A stretch of DNA of 39,967 bases from Methylomonas koyamae (GCF_001644025.1 NZ_LUUK01000154.1:1-39967), one strand, 5' to 3'; counted from the first letter of the stretch, positions 15,146 to 26,776 are shown. Notes: generated by a model not told the origin, from the sequence alone. Translations and numbers: made by a program.

Positions 15146-16237
15146 ATGCTCAGAAAAACAGTATTGATCGTCGACGACGCGCCCGAAAACCTAACGGTCC
15201 TTAGCGAATTGCTGGCGCCGTTGTACCGGGTACTCGTCGCCAATTCCGGCCGAAAGGCTCTTTCCATCGCCGGCACCCGGCCTCGTCCCGATTTGGTGCT
15301 GCTGGATGTGATGATGCCGGACATGGACGGTTACCAAGTCTTCGAGCAACTACGCGGACAACCGCAAACCGCCGACATTCCGGTCATTTTCGTCACCGCG
15401 ATGGATAGTGCCGAAGCCGAATTGCAAGGCCTGGACGCGGGCGCGGTCGATTACATCACCAAACCGATCACCGCGCCTATCTTGCTGGCCAGAGTACGCA
15501 ACCAACTGGAACTGAAACAGTCCCGCGATTGGCTGCGCATCCGCAACAATCGGCTGGAGTCGGAAATCGCCAGACGCATGAGCGAAAACGAAGCCATTCA
15601 AGACGTCAGCATCCGCGCACTGGCCCGATTGGCCGAAATCCGCGACACCGAGACCGGCAACCACATCCTGCGCACTCAATGCTATGTGCGGACACTGGCC
15701 GAAAAGCTGACGGCCAATCCCCGCTTCTCCGCGCTGTTGACCGACGACTACATCAAACTATTGGCCCAGTCCGCGCCGTTGCACGATATCGGTAAGGTCG
15801 GCATTCCCGACGCGATCTTACGCAAGCCCGGTCCGTTGGACGCTCAGGAATGGCGCATCATGAAAACCCACGCCAAACTGGGCAGCGACGCGATCGAATT
15901 GGCCGAACGCGAAGGCGCCGGTCCGGTGGCCTTTTTGAATCTGGCCAAGGAAATCGCGCATTGGCACCACGAAAAATGGGACGGCAGCGGCTATCCTGAC
16001 GGCTTGAGCGGCGACGCCATTCCGTTGTCGGCGCGGATCATGGCCTTGGCCGACGTATTCGACGCGCTGATTTCCCGGCGGGTTTACAAGGAAGCGCTAG
16101 CCCTTACCGAGGTCCGGCGCATTATCGAAGAAGGCAAGGGCCGGCATTTCGACCCCGATCTGGTCGAGGCGTTTTTCGGCGATTTCGACGCGTTCCGCGC
16201 GATCGCCGACACCTACCGCGACGATGCCAACCCTTAA
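15146..16237 (+). CDS. REC-HD-GYP response regulator, c-di-GMP phosphodiesterase
   Basis: A 363-residue RpfG-like protein. REC domain 1-120 has phosphoacceptor Asp54 (LLDVMMPDMDGY) and the conserved TKP. A short linker helix leads to an HD-GYP domain (about 155-350) with HD at 213-214 (HDIGKVGIPD), HHEKWDGSGYPDG with GYP at 282-284, and ADVFDAL. All motifs for hydrolysis of c-di-GMP are intact. The start uses AAGGAG about 12 bases upstream of ATG. It is first of a sensory operon; the hybrid kinase at its end is the natural phosphodonor. The expected effect is to lower c-di-GMP and shift between sessile and motile behaviour. Confidence 0.93.
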   Translation: MLRKTVLIVDDAPENLTVLSELLAPLYRVLVANSGRKALSIAGTRPRPDLVLLDVMMPDMDGYQVFEQLRGQPQTADIPVIFVTAMDSAEAELQGLDAGAVDYITKPITAPILLARVRNQLELKQSRDWLRIRNNRLESEIARRMSENEAIQDVSIRALARLAEIRDTETGNHILRTQCYVRTLAEKLTANPRFSALLTDDYIKLLAQSAPLHDIGKVGIPDAILRKPGPLDAQEWRIMKTHAKLGSDAIELAEREGAGPVAFLNLAKEIAHWHHEKWDGSGYPDGLSGDAIPLSARIMALADVFDALISRRVYKEALALTEVRRIIEEGKGRHFDPDLVEAFFGDFDAFRAIADTYRDDANP

Positions 16238-16291
16238 ACCACTCTCCGCCGCCGCGCTTCTCGCTTGGCGGCATCAATCCGGGAGCCCGGC

Positions 16292-17182
16292 GTGCATCAG
16301 CCCCACGCCATCCGATTGATAGCGCTGTTAGTGCTGATCCCGGCACTCGTGGCGCCTTGGTGGCTCGCCTCAACCGCCGACTCCGACGATACCAGCTGGG
16401 CGCGCATCAGCCGCGACGGCACGCTACGGGTCGGTACGGCCTTGGAGGCACCCTACGTCTATCTCGACGACGCCGGCCGTCTGACCGGCCTGGAAGTGGA
16501 AACCGTCAAACACATCGCCGCGGAACTAGGCATTACCCGAATCGACTGGCAACAAACCGCCTTCGATTCGCTAATCCCCGATCTGCTGGCCGGCCGCTTC
16601 GACATGATCGCCGCGGGCTTGTTCGTGACGCCCCAACGGGCCGCGCTATTGGCATTTTCCGAACCCACTTTCCACGTCGGTCCAACCTTACTGGTTGGCA
16701 TCGGCAATCCTCATCGTTTGAACAGCTATGCCGACCTCGCCGCTCAAGCCGAGCTGAAGGTCGCGGTCCTGCAAGGTGCCGTCGAAGCAGAACTGCTGCG
16801 TGCCTGCGGCGTCGCCGACCGGCAAATCATCGTGGTCCCGGACGCGTTGACCGGCCGAGTCGCGGTCGAAACCGGTCTGACCGCCGCGCTGGCCTTGTCG
16901 CAACCCAGTGTCAACCGGATGGTCGCCGATCAACGTCTGGGCAAATTGGAAATTGCCGCGCCGTTTCAAGCGCCGCGCCACAACGGCCTGGGTTACATCG
17001 GTTTTGGCGCCATGGCATTTCGGCCGGGCGACCGCGAACTGCTGGCGCGTTGGAATCGGCAACTGGCCGGCTTCGTCGGCGGCACGACCCACCGCGAACT
17101 GCTGATAGCATTCGGTTTCGGCGCCGACGCCCTACCCGATTCGACCACCACCGCCGAAATACTTGGCCGGATGGCGCGATGA
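16292..17182 (+). CDS. SBP_bac_3-type periplasmic solute-binding sensor protein
   Basis: A 296-residue protein starting at GTG 16292, with a GGGAG ribosome site and a hydrophobic signal or anchor (IRLIALLVLIPALVAPWW). The rest is a family 3 solute-binding fold: LRVGTALEAPYVYLDDAGRL, LAGRFDMIAAGLFVTPQRA and FSEPTFHVGPTLLVG, as in amino-acid or ectoine-binding proteins. No ABC permease or ATPase is nearby. It is followed with an ATGA overlap by a membrane PAS protein and then a hybrid kinase, so it more likely presents a ligand to a sensor than feeds a transporter. The ligand is unknown, probably a polar amino compound. Confidence 0.85.
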   Translation: MHQPHAIRLIALLVLIPALVAPWWLASTADSDDTSWARISRDGTLRVGTALEAPYVYLDDAGRLTGLEVETVKHIAAELGITRIDWQQTAFDSLIPDLLAGRFDMIAAGLFVTPQRAALLAFSEPTFHVGPTLLVGIGNPHRLNSYADLAAQAELKVAVLQGAVEAELLRACGVADRQIIVVPDALTGRVAVETGLTAALALSQPSVNRMVADQRLGKLEIAAPFQAPRHNGLGYIGFGAMAFRPGDRELLARWNRQLAGFVGGTTHRELLIAFGFGADALPDSTTTAEILGRMAR

Positions 17183-19173
17183 AACCGACCGAGATCCAGC
17201 GCGACTGGCCGGCCCTCGCGGACCGGCGCGCCGACCGGTTGGCCTGGCCCAGTCCGGTACTGTTCGCTTTGGCCTTGTTCTCGATGGCCTTCGGCTGGAT
17301 ACAGACCGAACAACAAAACCTGCTGGATCGTGTAGGCAGTCAGCAAGCCTGGCTACGCAATGCCAGAGTCGACTTGGCCAAGGGCTATCTACACGTGTTT
17401 TTGTCGGCGACGCCGGAATCGCCGTTCGACCGCCGCGAAGGTTTGGCGCTATTGGACCAAGCCAGTCGGGCGCTGGCCGCCGCGTTGGCGGAAGCGCCGG
17501 CATCGCCGGCCGGCAAGCCCGCCGAGGCCGATCCGGCCACCCAAAAGTTGACCGCCTACACCGAAACCATGCGCCAATTTCGAGAGACGCTGGCCGGTGT
17601 CGGCGACGGTATCGCCGGCAATCCCCGCTTGCAAACCGAGTTACGCATCCGTTTTTTCGAGCTGGAGCGTCAAGCCCAAGCGCTGGACAATCTGATCGCC
17701 GCCAACCTCGGTGAGAGGATGCGGACATTCGGCCGTTACTACGGTTGGCTATTAGGCACGATGGCTTGCGCCCTGCTCGGCATCGGCTGGGTCGCCTATC
17801 GCGCCAAACGCGGCCGGGACCGCGTCGAAGCCGGTCTGCGCCTGTGGGCGCGTGCCTTCGACCAAGCCGATTTCGGGCTGGCGATCGCCGATGCCACCGA
17901 CGACAGCTTCCTGGCCGTCAACCCGAAATTCGCGGCCGAACGCGGTTACGCACCGGAGGATTTGATCGGCCAGCCCATCGCCAAGGTCTATCCCCCCGAA
18001 GTCTGGCCGCAAATCCAGCGTTTGCTTCCGCAACTGGATCGCAACGGTCACGGCATGTTCGAGACCGAGCACATCGACCGAGACGGCCGGCGTTTCCCGG
18101 TCATGATCGACATCACCGTCACCAAGGACGCCGACGGCAAACCGCTCCGGCGCGTGGCTTACGCGCTGAACATCAGCGAGCGCAAGGCGGCGGAGCGCGC
18201 CTTGCGGCTTAGCGAAGCGCGCTTTCAAGACATTGCCAAGGCTTCCGCAGACTGGATCTGGGAAGTGGACGCGGACTGGCGTTTCCGCTACGTGTCCGAC
18301 AGTATCCAAGACCAGCTGGACTATCGCGCCGACGAGATGCTGGGCGCCAGTTTCTTCGATCTGTTGGCCGGCGACGCCGCCGGCCCGCGCGAAACGCTCG
18401 CCGAAATCGCCGAACACGGTCTGCCGTTTCGAGACCTGGAATACACCATCCGCAACCGCCAAGACCAACACCGGCAAGTCCTGGCCAATGGCGTTCCGAT
18501 TCGCGGGGACGACGGCTCTGTACTGGGTTATCGCGGCCTGACCCGCGACATTACCGAAAAAAGGCAGGCCGAGCGGCATTTACTGGTCAACCAGGAACGC
18601 TTGCAATTGGCTCTGTTGGCCAGCGAAGACGGGCTTTGGGACTGGGACATCGTCGAAGGCGGCGCCTATGTGACCCACCGCTATCGAGAAATGACCGGTT
18701 ACCGGCCCGATTCGACAATGCCCTATTTCGATTTTTTCCTGCAAGGCGTGTTGGCCGAAGATCGGGAACGAGTTCAAGCCGCGTTCAACGCCCACTTCGC
18801 CGGCGAAACTCAGGACGTGGATATCGACTATCGCTTGGCGAACTCGGCCGGCCCGACGCAATGGCTGCGAGTCAAGGGCCGAGTCGTCGAACGCACGATC
18901 GACGGCAAGCCCCTGCGGATGGTGGGCGTCATGTCCGACGTCAGTACCCAAAAGGATGCCGAAGCACTGCTGCTCCGCCAAACCGGCGAATTGGCGCGAC
19001 GCAACGCCGAACTGGAGCGCTTTAATCGGGCCATGGTCGGCCGGGAACTGGAAATGATCCGACTGAAGCAAGAAGTCAACGAGTTAAGCGCGCGACTGGG
19101 CGAAGCGCCGCCCTACCGCACCGACTTTATCCACCGCGGCGGTGCGGTTGGCGGCGCGAGCGGAGACGCTTAA
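17179..19173 (+). CDS. membrane triple-PAS sensor protein without output domain
   Basis: A 664-residue protein. The start at 17179 overlaps the stop of the solute-binding gene. TM1 about 26-42, a helical periplasmic region (about 43-188), TM2 about 190-207, then three PAS/PAC units (about 220-340, 345-470, 475-600), the first two ending in NISERK- and DITEKR-type PAC tails. The C-terminus is a coiled coil ([20 protein letters not shown]). No kinase, cyclase or HTH domain follows. Its stop shares one base with the ATG of the hybrid kinase. It probably forms a sensory complex with that kinase. PAS cofactors cannot be assigned. Confidence 0.85.
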   Translation: MKPTEIQRDWPALADRRADRLAWPSPVLFALALFSMAFGWIQTEQQNLLDRVGSQQAWLRNARVDLAKGYLHVFLSATPESPFDRREGLALLDQASRALAAALAEAPASPAGKPAEADPATQKLTAYTETMRQFRETLAGVGDGIAGNPRLQTELRIRFFELERQAQALDNLIAANLGERMRTFGRYYGWLLGTMACALLGIGWVAYRAKRGRDRVEAGLRLWARAFDQADFGLAIADATDDSFLAVNPKFAAERGYAPEDLIGQPIAKVYPPEVWPQIQRLLPQLDRNGHGMFETEHIDRDGRRFPVMIDITVTKDADGKPLRRVAYALNISERKAAERALRLSEARFQDIAKASADWIWEVDADWRFRYVSDSIQDQLDYRADEMLGASFFDLLAGDAAGPRETLAEIAEHGLPFRDLEYTIRNRQDQHRQVLANGVPIRGDDGSVLGYRGLTRDITEKRQAERHLLVNQERLQLALLASEDGLWDWDIVEGGAYVTHRYREMTGYRPDSTMPYFDFFLQGVLAEDRERVQAAFNAHFAGETQDVDIDYRLANSAGPTQWLRVKGRVVERTIDGKPLRMVGVMSDVSTQKDAEALLLRQTGELARRNAELERFNRAMVGRELEMIRLKQEVNELSARLGEAPPYRTDFIHRGGAVGGASGDA

Positions 19174-22100
19174 TGCCCGAGAATCGCTACCGCCGTTTAC
19201 GCGCCTACGGGATTGCGGCATGGCTGACCGGTTTGGCGATCGCGGTGCGTTTATCGCTGGCCGCGGAGTTCGGCGACGCTCCGACCTTGATTCTATTCAT
19301 GCTGCCGATCGCGCTCAGCGCCTTGCTCGGCGGTTTCGGCCCCGGCGTGCTGGCCACCGCTTCGGCCGGCCTGTTCACTGCGTATTACCTGATACCGCCG
19401 CTCGGCACCTTTGCATTCGGCACCCCTCACCAAGCCATGCAATGGACCTTGTTGATCGTCAACGGCGTTCTGGTCAGCGGCCTGAGCGAAAAACTGCAGC
19501 GCTCCCGCGCCGGAGAAACCGAACGCGCCCGTCAATTGAACGCCGCCGAGTCGCACTGGCACCTGGTGTTGGAACACGCCGCCTCGGGCATGGCCCTGGT
19601 CGCGCCGAACGGCCAATGGTTGTACGTGAATCGTCGCTTGTGCGAAATCGTCGGCTATTCGGCGGACGAACTGACCCGCATGTCGTTTCAAGACATCACC
19701 CACCCCGACGATTTACGCGACGACATGGCGCAAATCGAACGCATGCTGGCCGGCGACATCGAGCGCTACAATCTGGAAAAACGCTATTTGCGCAAGGACG
19801 GCACCCCGGTCTGGGTCAACCTGACGGTCGGCTCGATCGCCGCCGCCGAACATCGCGCGGGCTGTTTCGTGACCGTCGTGGAAGACATCACGGAACGCAA
19901 ACGCATCGAGGCTGCGTTAAGGGACAGCGAAGCCTCGTTGCAAGAAGCCCAACACCTGGCCAAAGTCGGCAGCTGGCAATGGGACCCGCATACCGACCAA
20001 GCGGTCTGGTCGGCAGAAATGTATCGCATCTTCGGCCACCCGCCAGACCTAGCGCCGCTGAAATTCGCCGAAATCGCCGGCCGCTTCGAACCCGCCAGTT
20101 GGCGCCGGCTGGAAGCGGCGATCGCGCAAGCGTTGGCCTCGCATCAACCTTACCAATGCGAAGCCGAAATCGTCCGTCCCGACGGCGAACGCCGCTGGAT
20201 CGTCTCCAGAGGCGTGCCGAAGTTGGACGCCGACGGCGGCTTGCTGGGCTTGAGCGGCAGCGTCGAGGACATTACCGAACACAAACTCGCCCAGGCGGCG
20301 GTCAGCGCCAGCGAACAACGTTTCCGCAGCCTGTTCCGCAATGCGCCGCTACCGCTGTGTCTGGTCGGCGGCGACGGCACGCTGTTAGACGCCAATCTCC
20401 GCTTCGAAACCACGTTCGGCTATGCCCGCGCCGACATCCCTCACATCGATCTGTGGTGGACGCTGGCCTTTCCCGATCCACACTACCGCACCTGGGCCAT
20501 GAACACTTGGAGCGACGCCGTGTTGGGAGCCACCGTCGGCGGCGGCGACATCGAAGCGTTGGAATACCGCATCGGCTGCAAGGATGGCAGTCAACGCATC
20601 GCGGTGGTATCCGGCATTGTGATGGGCGGCGACTTATTGATGGCGTTTTTCGACGTCACCGAAAGAAAACAGGCGGAAGCGCGCCTGTTGGAAAACCAAG
20701 AGCAAGCATTACTCGAGCAGCAACAAGCCCGTCAGGCCGCGCTGAATCTGATGGAGGACGCGCTGGCCGCCCAACAGCGCGCCGAGGCCGCGGCGGCGGC
20801 CTTGCTGGCCAGCGAACAGCGTCTGCTGATGGCCCAGGAAGGCGCTCACGTCGGTATCTGGGAATTGGACATTACCAGCGGTCGCTGCTACTGGTCTCCG
20901 GAATGCGCCCGGCTTTACGGGATGCCGGGCCGAACCGAAGTCAGCTACCGGGAATGGCGCAATCTGATTCATCCGAACGATTTGGCGGAAATCGACCGGC
21001 AATGGGAGTCTCGAGTTTTAATCGGAGAACCGTTCGATGTCGAATTCCGCCTAAGGCTCGATAACGGCGAAATCCGCTGGCTGGCGAGCAAGGGCCAGGC
21101 CCGATTGGACGCCGCCGGCCAGCCGGCCCGCTTGGCCGGCATCAATCTGGACATTACCGAACGCAAACGCGCCGACGAACAACTGCACAAACTGGCGCAA
21201 ACCGTCGAACAAAGCCCCGACGCGATTTTGATCACGGACCTTGACCGCAACATCGAATACGTCAATCAAGCCTTCGTCGAACGTAGCGGTTACGGCCGGA
21301 ACGAGGTCATTGGCCGTACGCCCGGACTGCTAAAATCCGGCAAAACTCCGGCGACCACCTACCAAGCGCTTAACGCGGCCTTGGCGCGCGGCGAAACCTG
21401 GAAGGGCGAATTCGTCAATCGGCGCAAGGACGGCGGCGAATACGTCGAGTTCGCCATCGTGATTCCGGTGCGCGGTAGCGACGGCGGCGTCAGCCACTAC
21501 GTATCGGTCCAGGAGGACATCACCGAGAAAAAACGCATCGGCGCCGAACTGGACCGCTATCGCCACCACCTCGAGGAACTGGTGGCCAGTCGCACCGCCG
21601 AATTGGCTGCGGCGCGCGCGCAAGCCGACGCCGCCAACCAGGCCAAAAGCGCGTTTCTGGCCAATATGAGCCACGAGATCCGCACGCCGATGAACGCCAT
21701 CATCGGCCTGACCTATATCTTGCGGCAAAGTCTGCCCACGCCGGAACAACGCGAAAGGCTGGACAAGATCGACGCCGCCGCCCAACACTTGCTGGCCATC
21801 ATTAACGATATTCTGGACCTGTCCAAAATCGAAGCCGGCCGGCTGGAACTGGAACAAACCGATTTCGCGCTGGAAGCGGTTCTGGACCACATTCGCTCGC
21901 TAACCGCCGACCAAGCCAAGCATAAAGGCTTGCGGGTGGAGGTCGAAAACGCCGGCGTACCGACCTGGTTGCGCGGCGACCCCACCCGCCTGCGCCAAGC
22001 CATGCTCAACTACACCGGTAACGCCATCAAATTTACCGAAACCGGCACGGTGCGACTGGTGGCGCGTTTATTGGAAGACCGACACGACGGATTGCTGGTC

Positions 22101-23432
22101 CGCTTCGAGGTCAGCGACACCGGCATCGGCATCGCCGCCGAGCAATTGCCGACCTTGTTCGAATACTTTGCCCAGGCCGATGCCTCCACCACCCGTAAAT
22201 ACGGCGGCACCGGTCTGGGCTTGGCCATCACCAAAAAGCTGGCGCAAATGATGGGCGGCGATGCCGGCGTCGAAAGCCGACTCGGCGCCGGCAGCCGGTT
22301 CTGGTTTACCGCCCGCTTGCAACGCGGTCACGGCGTGGCGGCGGGTCCGTTACCGCCGCCGACGACCGACCACGAAAATCGGCTACGCCGCAACCATGCC
22401 GGTGCCCGATTGCTGCTGGCCGAGGATAACCCGATCAATCGCGAAGTCGCGTTGGAACTGTTGCACGGTGTCGGCCTGATCGTCGATACCGCCGAAAACG
22501 GCAAGCTGGCAGTCGAGAAAATTCTGAGCCGTCATTACGATTTGGTCCTGATGGACATGCAGATGCCGGAAATGGACGGCCTGGAAGCCGTTCGAGCGAT
22601 TCGGGAACTGCCGGAGTTCGCGGCGTTGCCTATCCTGGCGATGACCGCCAACGCCTTCGACGAAGACCGCGCCGCCTGCCTGCAAGCCGGCATGAACGAC
22701 TTTGTCGCCAAACCGGTCAACCCGACGGCACTGTATGCGACATTGCTGCACTGGTTGACACCGACGCCGGAACCGGCATCGCCGCAGCCGATTGCCGAGT
22801 CCGCCGGTGCTGGCGACGACACGAGTCAGCTCCTGGAGCGCCTACGCGGAATTCGCGGCCTCGACGCGGAGCGGGGCTTGGCGATGCTGCGCGGCGATCC
22901 GGTCAAATATCTGCAGCTGCTGCGCCAATTCGCCGAGCATAACCGCGACGATCCGACCGACATCGCCCAACTGCTGACGCGCGGCGACTACAAATCGGCC
23001 AGGGCGCTGAGCCATACCCTGAAAGGCGTCGCGGCAACCTTGGGCGCGGTCGCGCTGGCCGAGCGGATAGCCCCGCTGGATCGCGCGCTTCGAGACCGGC
23101 TGAGCGCCGACCTCTGCCTGCCGCTGATCGAGGCCTGCGCGGCCGAATTGCAACCCTTGTTGCAAGACATCGGCGACATGCCGTTCGTCGCTTCGGTCGC
23201 CGCCGCCATCGACCCAACCGAAGCGCGGCGGCGCCTGAGCGAATTGGCGGATTTGCTCGCCGAAAACAACGCCTTGGCCAATCGCTCGGCGCGCGAGCTG
23301 GACGCGGCTTTACAAGCCGCGCTCGGCGAATCGCACGCCGATTTTCAACGAGCGGTAGCCGGTTACGATTACGACGCGGCCCTAGCCTTACTGAGCCGAA
23401 TCGGCATCGAACCCGCCTCCGGCGGCGCCTAG
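19173..23432 (+). CDS. multi-PAS hybrid histidine kinase with receiver and HPt
   Basis: A 1419-residue membrane kinase. Residues about 10-115 form several membrane helices resembling DUF4118/KdpD-type sensor segments. Five PAS/PAC units follow (about 125-245, 250-370, 375-495, 540-665, 670-795). HisKA carries His834 ([16 protein letters not shown]), then HATPase_c ([31 protein letters not shown]), REC with Asp1128 ([14 protein letters not shown]) and HPt with His1281 ([14 protein letters not shown]). The full His-Asp-His relay is present. No separate output regulator is fused, and the REC-HD-GYP protein at the head of the operon is the likely final acceptor. Start codon overlaps the preceding stop (TAATG). 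Confidence 0.93.
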   Translation: MPENRYRRLRAYGIAAWLTGLAIAVRLSLAAEFGDAPTLILFMLPIALSALLGGFGPGVLATASAGLFTAYYLIPPLGTFAFGTPHQAMQWTLLIVNGVLVSGLSEKLQRSRAGETERARQLNAAESHWHLVLEHAASGMALVAPNGQWLYVNRRLCEIVGYSADELTRMSFQDITHPDDLRDDMAQIERMLAGDIERYNLEKRYLRKDGTPVWVNLTVGSIAAAEHRAGCFVTVVEDITERKRIEAALRDSEASLQEAQHLAKVGSWQWDPHTDQAVWSAEMYRIFGHPPDLAPLKFAEIAGRFEPASWRRLEAAIAQALASHQPYQCEAEIVRPDGERRWIVSRGVPKLDADGGLLGLSGSVEDITEHKLAQAAVSASEQRFRSLFRNAPLPLCLVGGDGTLLDANLRFETTFGYARADIPHIDLWWTLAFPDPHYRTWAMNTWSDAVLGATVGGGDIEALEYRIGCKDGSQRIAVVSGIVMGGDLLMAFFDVTERKQAEARLLENQEQALLEQQQARQAALNLMEDALAAQQRAEAAAAALLASEQRLLMAQEGAHVGIWELDITSGRCYWSPECARLYGMPGRTEVSYREWRNLIHPNDLAEIDRQWESRVLIGEPFDVEFRLRLDNGEIRWLASKGQARLDAAGQPARLAGINLDITERKRADEQLHKLAQTVEQSPDAILITDLDRNIEYVNQAFVERSGYGRNEVIGRTPGLLKSGKTPATTYQALNAALARGETWKGEFVNRRKDGGEYVEFAIVIPVRGSDGGVSHYVSVQEDITEKKRIGAELDRYRHHLEELVASRTAELAAARAQADAANQAKSAFLANMSHEIRTPMNAIIGLTYILRQSLPTPEQRERLDKIDAAAQHLLAIINDILDLSKIEAGRLELEQTDFALEAVLDHIRSLTADQAKHKGLRVEVENAGVPTWLRGDPTRLRQAMLNYTGNAIKFTETGTVRLVARLLEDRHDGLLVRFEVSDTGIGIAAEQLPTLFEYFAQADASTTRKYGGTGLGLAITKKLAQMMGGDAGVESRLGAGSRFWFTARLQRGHGVAAGPLPPPTTDHENRLRRNHAGARLLLAEDNPINREVALELLHGVGLIVDTAENGKLAVEKILSRHYDLVLMDMQMPEMDGLEAVRAIRELPEFAALPILAMTANAFDEDRAACLQAGMNDFVAKPVNPTALYATLLHWLTPTPEPASPQPIAESAGAGDDTSQLLERLRGIRGLDAERGLAMLRGDPVKYLQLLRQFAEHNRDDPTDIAQLLTRGDYKSARALSHTLKGVAATLGAVALAERIAPLDRALRDRLSADLCLPLIEACAAELQPLLQDIGDMPFVASVAAAIDPTEARRRLSELADLLAENNALANRSARELDAALQAALGESHADFQRAVAGYDYDAALALLSRIGIEPASGGA

Positions 23433-23553
23433 CGGACCAGCCGGCACATCGCCGGCCGAACAGCGGCGGCGGCGGCCGACATCATCGCTTGGGTCAAAGC
23501 CGAAAAATACTGTTACATTACCGGCTTTTTTCAACGCTCCCCCTCAGTCACTC

Positions 23554-25074
23554 ATGCCCAAACACATCATCATCGTCGGCGCCGGCCCGGGCGGCCTGTG
23601 CGCCGGCATGCTGCTCGGCCAGCGCGGTTTCAAGGTTACGATATTCGATAAACACCCGGAAGTCGGGGGCCGCAACCGGGCGATTCGGATGAACGGCTTT
23701 ACCTTCGACACCGGACCGACGTTTTTGCTGATGAAGGGCGTGTTGGACGAAATGTTCGAATTGTGCGGCCGGCAAAGCGCGGACTACCTGGAATTCCTGC
23801 CGCTGGCGCCGATGTACCGCCTGCAATACGCCGACCGCGAAATTTCGGTGTACTCCGACCGCGAGAACATGCGGGCCGAACTGAACCGGGTGTTCGACGA
23901 AGGCACCGCCGGCTACGACGACTTCATCGTCAACGAGCGCAAACGCTTTAAAGCCCTATATCCCTGCATCACCCGCGACTATTCCGACCTGGCTTCGTTT
24001 TTGTCCTGGGATTTGATCAAGGCCCTGCCCTGGCTGGCCTATCCGAAAAGCGTATTCGCCAATCTCGGCCGCTACTTCAATCAGGAAAAAATGCGGTTGG
24101 CGTTTTGCTTTCAATCCAAATATCTGGGCATGTCGCCGTGGGAATGTCCAGCCTTATTCACGATGCTGCCCTATCTGGAACACGAATACGGCATCTATCA
24201 CGTCAAGGGCGGTTTGAATCAAATCGCCGAGGCGATGGCTAAGGTCGTCGGCGAATGCGGCGGCGAGATTCGCCTGAATAGCGGGGTTGCATCGCTCATC
24301 GTCGAAAACGGCGCGGTCCAGGGCGTCAAGCTGGACAACGGCGACGAGGTTCGCGGCGACGAAGTGATCGTCAACGCCGATTTCGCCCACGCGATGAGCC
24401 ATTTGCTGCAACCCGGCCAACTGAAAAAGTACGCGCCGGAAAAACTGAAAAAACTCGATTACTCTTGCTCGACCTTCATGCTGTATCTGGGTTTGGACAA
24501 GGTCTACGACCTGCCCCACCACACCATCGCCTTCGCCAAGGACTATCGCACCAACATCCGCAATATCTTCGCCGACAAAACCCTGAGCCGGGATTTTTCG
24601 TTCTACGTGCAAAACGCGTCCGCCAGCGACGCCACGCTGGCGCCGGCCGGCAAATCGGCGCTGTACGTGCTGGTGCCGATGCCGAACAACGATAGCAGCG
24701 TGGATTGGCAGGCACATTGCCAAACCGTGCGCGAGCAAGTCTTGGATACCTTGGCCGAACGCATGGGCTTGACCGATCTGCGCGAGCATATCGAATGCGA
24801 AAAAATCATCACGCCGGGCAGTTGGGAAAGAGACGAATACGTCTACAAGGGCGCGACCTTCAGCCTGGCCCACCACTTCGGCCAGATGCTGTACTGGCGG
24901 CCGCACAACCGCTTCGAGGAGCTGGACAACTGCTATCTGGTCGGCGGCGGCACCCATCCCGGCAGCGGCCTGCCGACGATTTACGAATCGGCACGGATTT
25001 CGGCGCGGCTGATTTCGCAAAAACACGGCGTGGCGTTCCGCGACATCGATCAAAGCCGTTGGTTGAAAAACTAG
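23554..25074 (+). CDS. crtN: diapophytoene/diaponeurosporene-type C30 carotenoid desaturase
   Basis: A 506-residue FAD-dependent CrtI-family enzyme. The N-terminal dinucleotide motif IIIVGAGPGGLCAG lies at about 5-18, followed by GGRNRAIRMNGFTFDTGPTF. The C-terminus has the family-typical YLVGGGTHPGSGLPTIYESA. From memory the sequence is very close to the crtN of Methylomonas sp. 16a. It introduces double bases into the C30 backbone, giving diapolycopene-type chromophores at the membrane. It is first of a cluster with an aldehyde dehydrogenase and a second CrtN-like oxidase. No clear Shine-Dalgarno is seen before the ATG. The C30 synthase or squalene-forming genes supplying the substrate are not in the window. 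Confidence 0.92.
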   Translation: MPKHIIIVGAGPGGLCAGMLLGQRGFKVTIFDKHPEVGGRNRAIRMNGFTFDTGPTFLLMKGVLDEMFELCGRQSADYLEFLPLAPMYRLQYADREISVYSDRENMRAELNRVFDEGTAGYDDFIVNERKRFKALYPCITRDYSDLASFLSWDLIKALPWLAYPKSVFANLGRYFNQEKMRLAFCFQSKYLGMSPWECPALFTMLPYLEHEYGIYHVKGGLNQIAEAMAKVVGECGGEIRLNSGVASLIVENGAVQGVKLDNGDEVRGDEVIVNADFAHAMSHLLQPGQLKKYAPEKLKKLDYSCSTFMLYLGLDKVYDLPHHTIAFAKDYRTNIRNIFADKTLSRDFSFYVQNASASDATLAPAGKSALYVLVPMPNNDSSVDWQAHCQTVREQVLDTLAERMGLTDLREHIECEKIITPGSWERDEYVYKGATFSLAHHFGQMLYWRPHNRFEELDNCYLVGGGTHPGSGLPTIYESARISARLISQKHGVAFRDIDQSRWLKN

Positions 25075-25172
25075 CCCGAGCCGGTGACAGCCAACGCCAC
25101 TTGCCGCGCCAGCGCGGTTTCGGCCGACAGCCTTCGCCCTAACTGCTTGCCGACCCTGAGTCCAGCCAACCC

Positions 25173-26774
25173 ATGTCTATAGAACCCACGCCGATTCGCG
25201 CCGTTTCACCGCTGGACGGCCGCCTGTTGGGCAAATACCAAACCACGACCGCCGCCGCGCTGGCCGAACAAATGGCCGCCGCCCGCACCGCCGGCGCGGC
25301 CTGGGCCAGCCTGTCCGTCGAACAACGGCTGGCGAAACTGGCGCCGCTGACCGAGCGGCTATTGGCGGACAGCGACGCCATCGTCGATTGCCTGCGCCTG
25401 ACCACCGGCAAGGTGCGCACCGAAGCCCTGCTCGGCGAAATCTATCCGTTGTTGGATTTGCTGGGCTATTACCGCAAACACGCCGCCGGGATTCTGGCCG
25501 GCCGCGGCGTGCCGACCTCGCCGTTCGCGTTTCCGGGCGCCACCGCCCAAATCCAACGCCGCCCTTACGGCGTCGCCGCGATTATTTCGCCGTGGAATTA
25601 TCCGCTGCAACTGACCGTGGCACCGCTACTGACCGCTTTGATCGCCGGTAATGCCGCGATCATCAAGCCGTCCGAGTTGAGTCTGCCGGTCGGCCAACTG
25701 ATCATCGAACTATTCGCCGGCTTGGATTTGCCGGAAGGCCTGCTGCAATGGGCGATCGGCGGCGGCGCGGTCGGCGAAGCCTTGATCGACGCCGGCCCCG
25801 ACCTGCTGTTCTTCACCGGCGGCTTGCAGTCCGGCCGCGCCGCGATGCGCCGCGCCGCCCAACATCCGATCCCGGTGCTGCTGGAACTGGGCGGCAAGGA
25901 CGCGATGATCGTGTTCGCCGATGCCGATTTGCCGCGCGCCGCCAACGCCGCGTTGTACGGCGCGTTCAGCAACAGCGGCCAGGTGTGCGTGTCGATCGAA
26001 CGCTTATACGTGCAACGCGAGTGCCACGACCGATTCCTGGCCTTGTTGCTGGACGGCGTCGCCAAGCTGGAAGTCGGCACCGGCGCGGACGCCGATTTGG
26101 GGGCCATGACCTCGGACCGGCAAATCGACATCGTGCAAGCCCATTACGACGACGCGTTGGCCCAAGGCGCCCAAGCCTCGGGCGCGTTGCAACGCGACGG
26201 CCGCTTCCTGTCGCCGGCGCTGTTGTGGAACGTCACACCCGATATGCGGGTGATGCGCGAGGAAACCTTCGGCCCGTTGTTGCCTATCCAGGCTTTCGAC
26301 AACGAAACCGACGCGGTCGCGGCGGCCAACGCCGGCGAATTCGGCTTGAACGCGAGTATCTGGAGTAGCGACATCGCCAAGGCAGAACAGGTGGCCGGGC
26401 AATTGCAAGTCGGCAACTGGGCGGTCAACGACGTCATCAAAAACATCGGCCATCCCGGCCTGCCGTTCGGCGGCGTCAAGCGCAGCGGCTTCGGCCGCTA
26501 TCACGGCGCCGAGGGCTTGCTGAGCTTTAGCTATCCGGTGGCCGGACTGACCAGCCGCAGCCGCTTGCCCAAGGAACCGAACTGGTTTCCCTATTCCGAA
26601 CAGCACTATCAAAACTTAAAAGGTTATATCGACTTCGTGCACGGCGCCGGCACGCTGAAACAACGCATCCAACGCAATTGGCCGGCCTTGCAGGCGTTTC
26701 GGGAGTATTCGGCTTTCGACCTGACCCAACGCTGGCACAATCTTAAATTACTGTTGACAGGCAAACGAGGCTAA
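25173..26774 (+). CDS. ald: aldehyde dehydrogenase of C30 carotenoid oxidation
   Basis: A 533-residue NAD(P)-dependent aldehyde dehydrogenase, slightly longer than usual because of a C-terminal extension (about 470-533) that may bind membrane or a carotenoid partner. Motifs: SPWNYPLQL, catalytic Glu238 in LELGGKDA and nucleophile Cys272 in NSGQVCVS. It sits between two carotenoid oxidoreductase genes, 2 bases before crtNb. In Methylomonas the corresponding enzyme oxidises diapocarotenoid terminal aldehydes to carboxylic acids. Function here is assigned by family and gene order. Confidence 0.9.
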   Translation: MSIEPTPIRAVSPLDGRLLGKYQTTTAAALAEQMAAARTAGAAWASLSVEQRLAKLAPLTERLLADSDAIVDCLRLTTGKVRTEALLGEIYPLLDLLGYYRKHAAGILAGRGVPTSPFAFPGATAQIQRRPYGVAAIISPWNYPLQLTVAPLLTALIAGNAAIIKPSELSLPVGQLIIELFAGLDLPEGLLQWAIGGGAVGEALIDAGPDLLFFTGGLQSGRAAMRRAAQHPIPVLLELGGKDAMIVFADADLPRAANAALYGAFSNSGQVCVSIERLYVQRECHDRFLALLLDGVAKLEVGTGADADLGAMTSDRQIDIVQAHYDDALAQGAQASGALQRDGRFLSPALLWNVTPDMRVMREETFGPLLPIQAFDNETDAVAAANAGEFGLNASIWSSDIAKAEQVAGQLQVGNWAVNDVIKNIGHPGLPFGGVKRSGFGRYHGAEGLLSFSYPVAGLTSRSRLPKEPNWFPYSEQHYQNLKGYIDFVHGAGTLKQRIQRNWPALQAFREYSAFDLTQRWHNLKLLLTGKRG

Positions 26775-26776
26775 CC

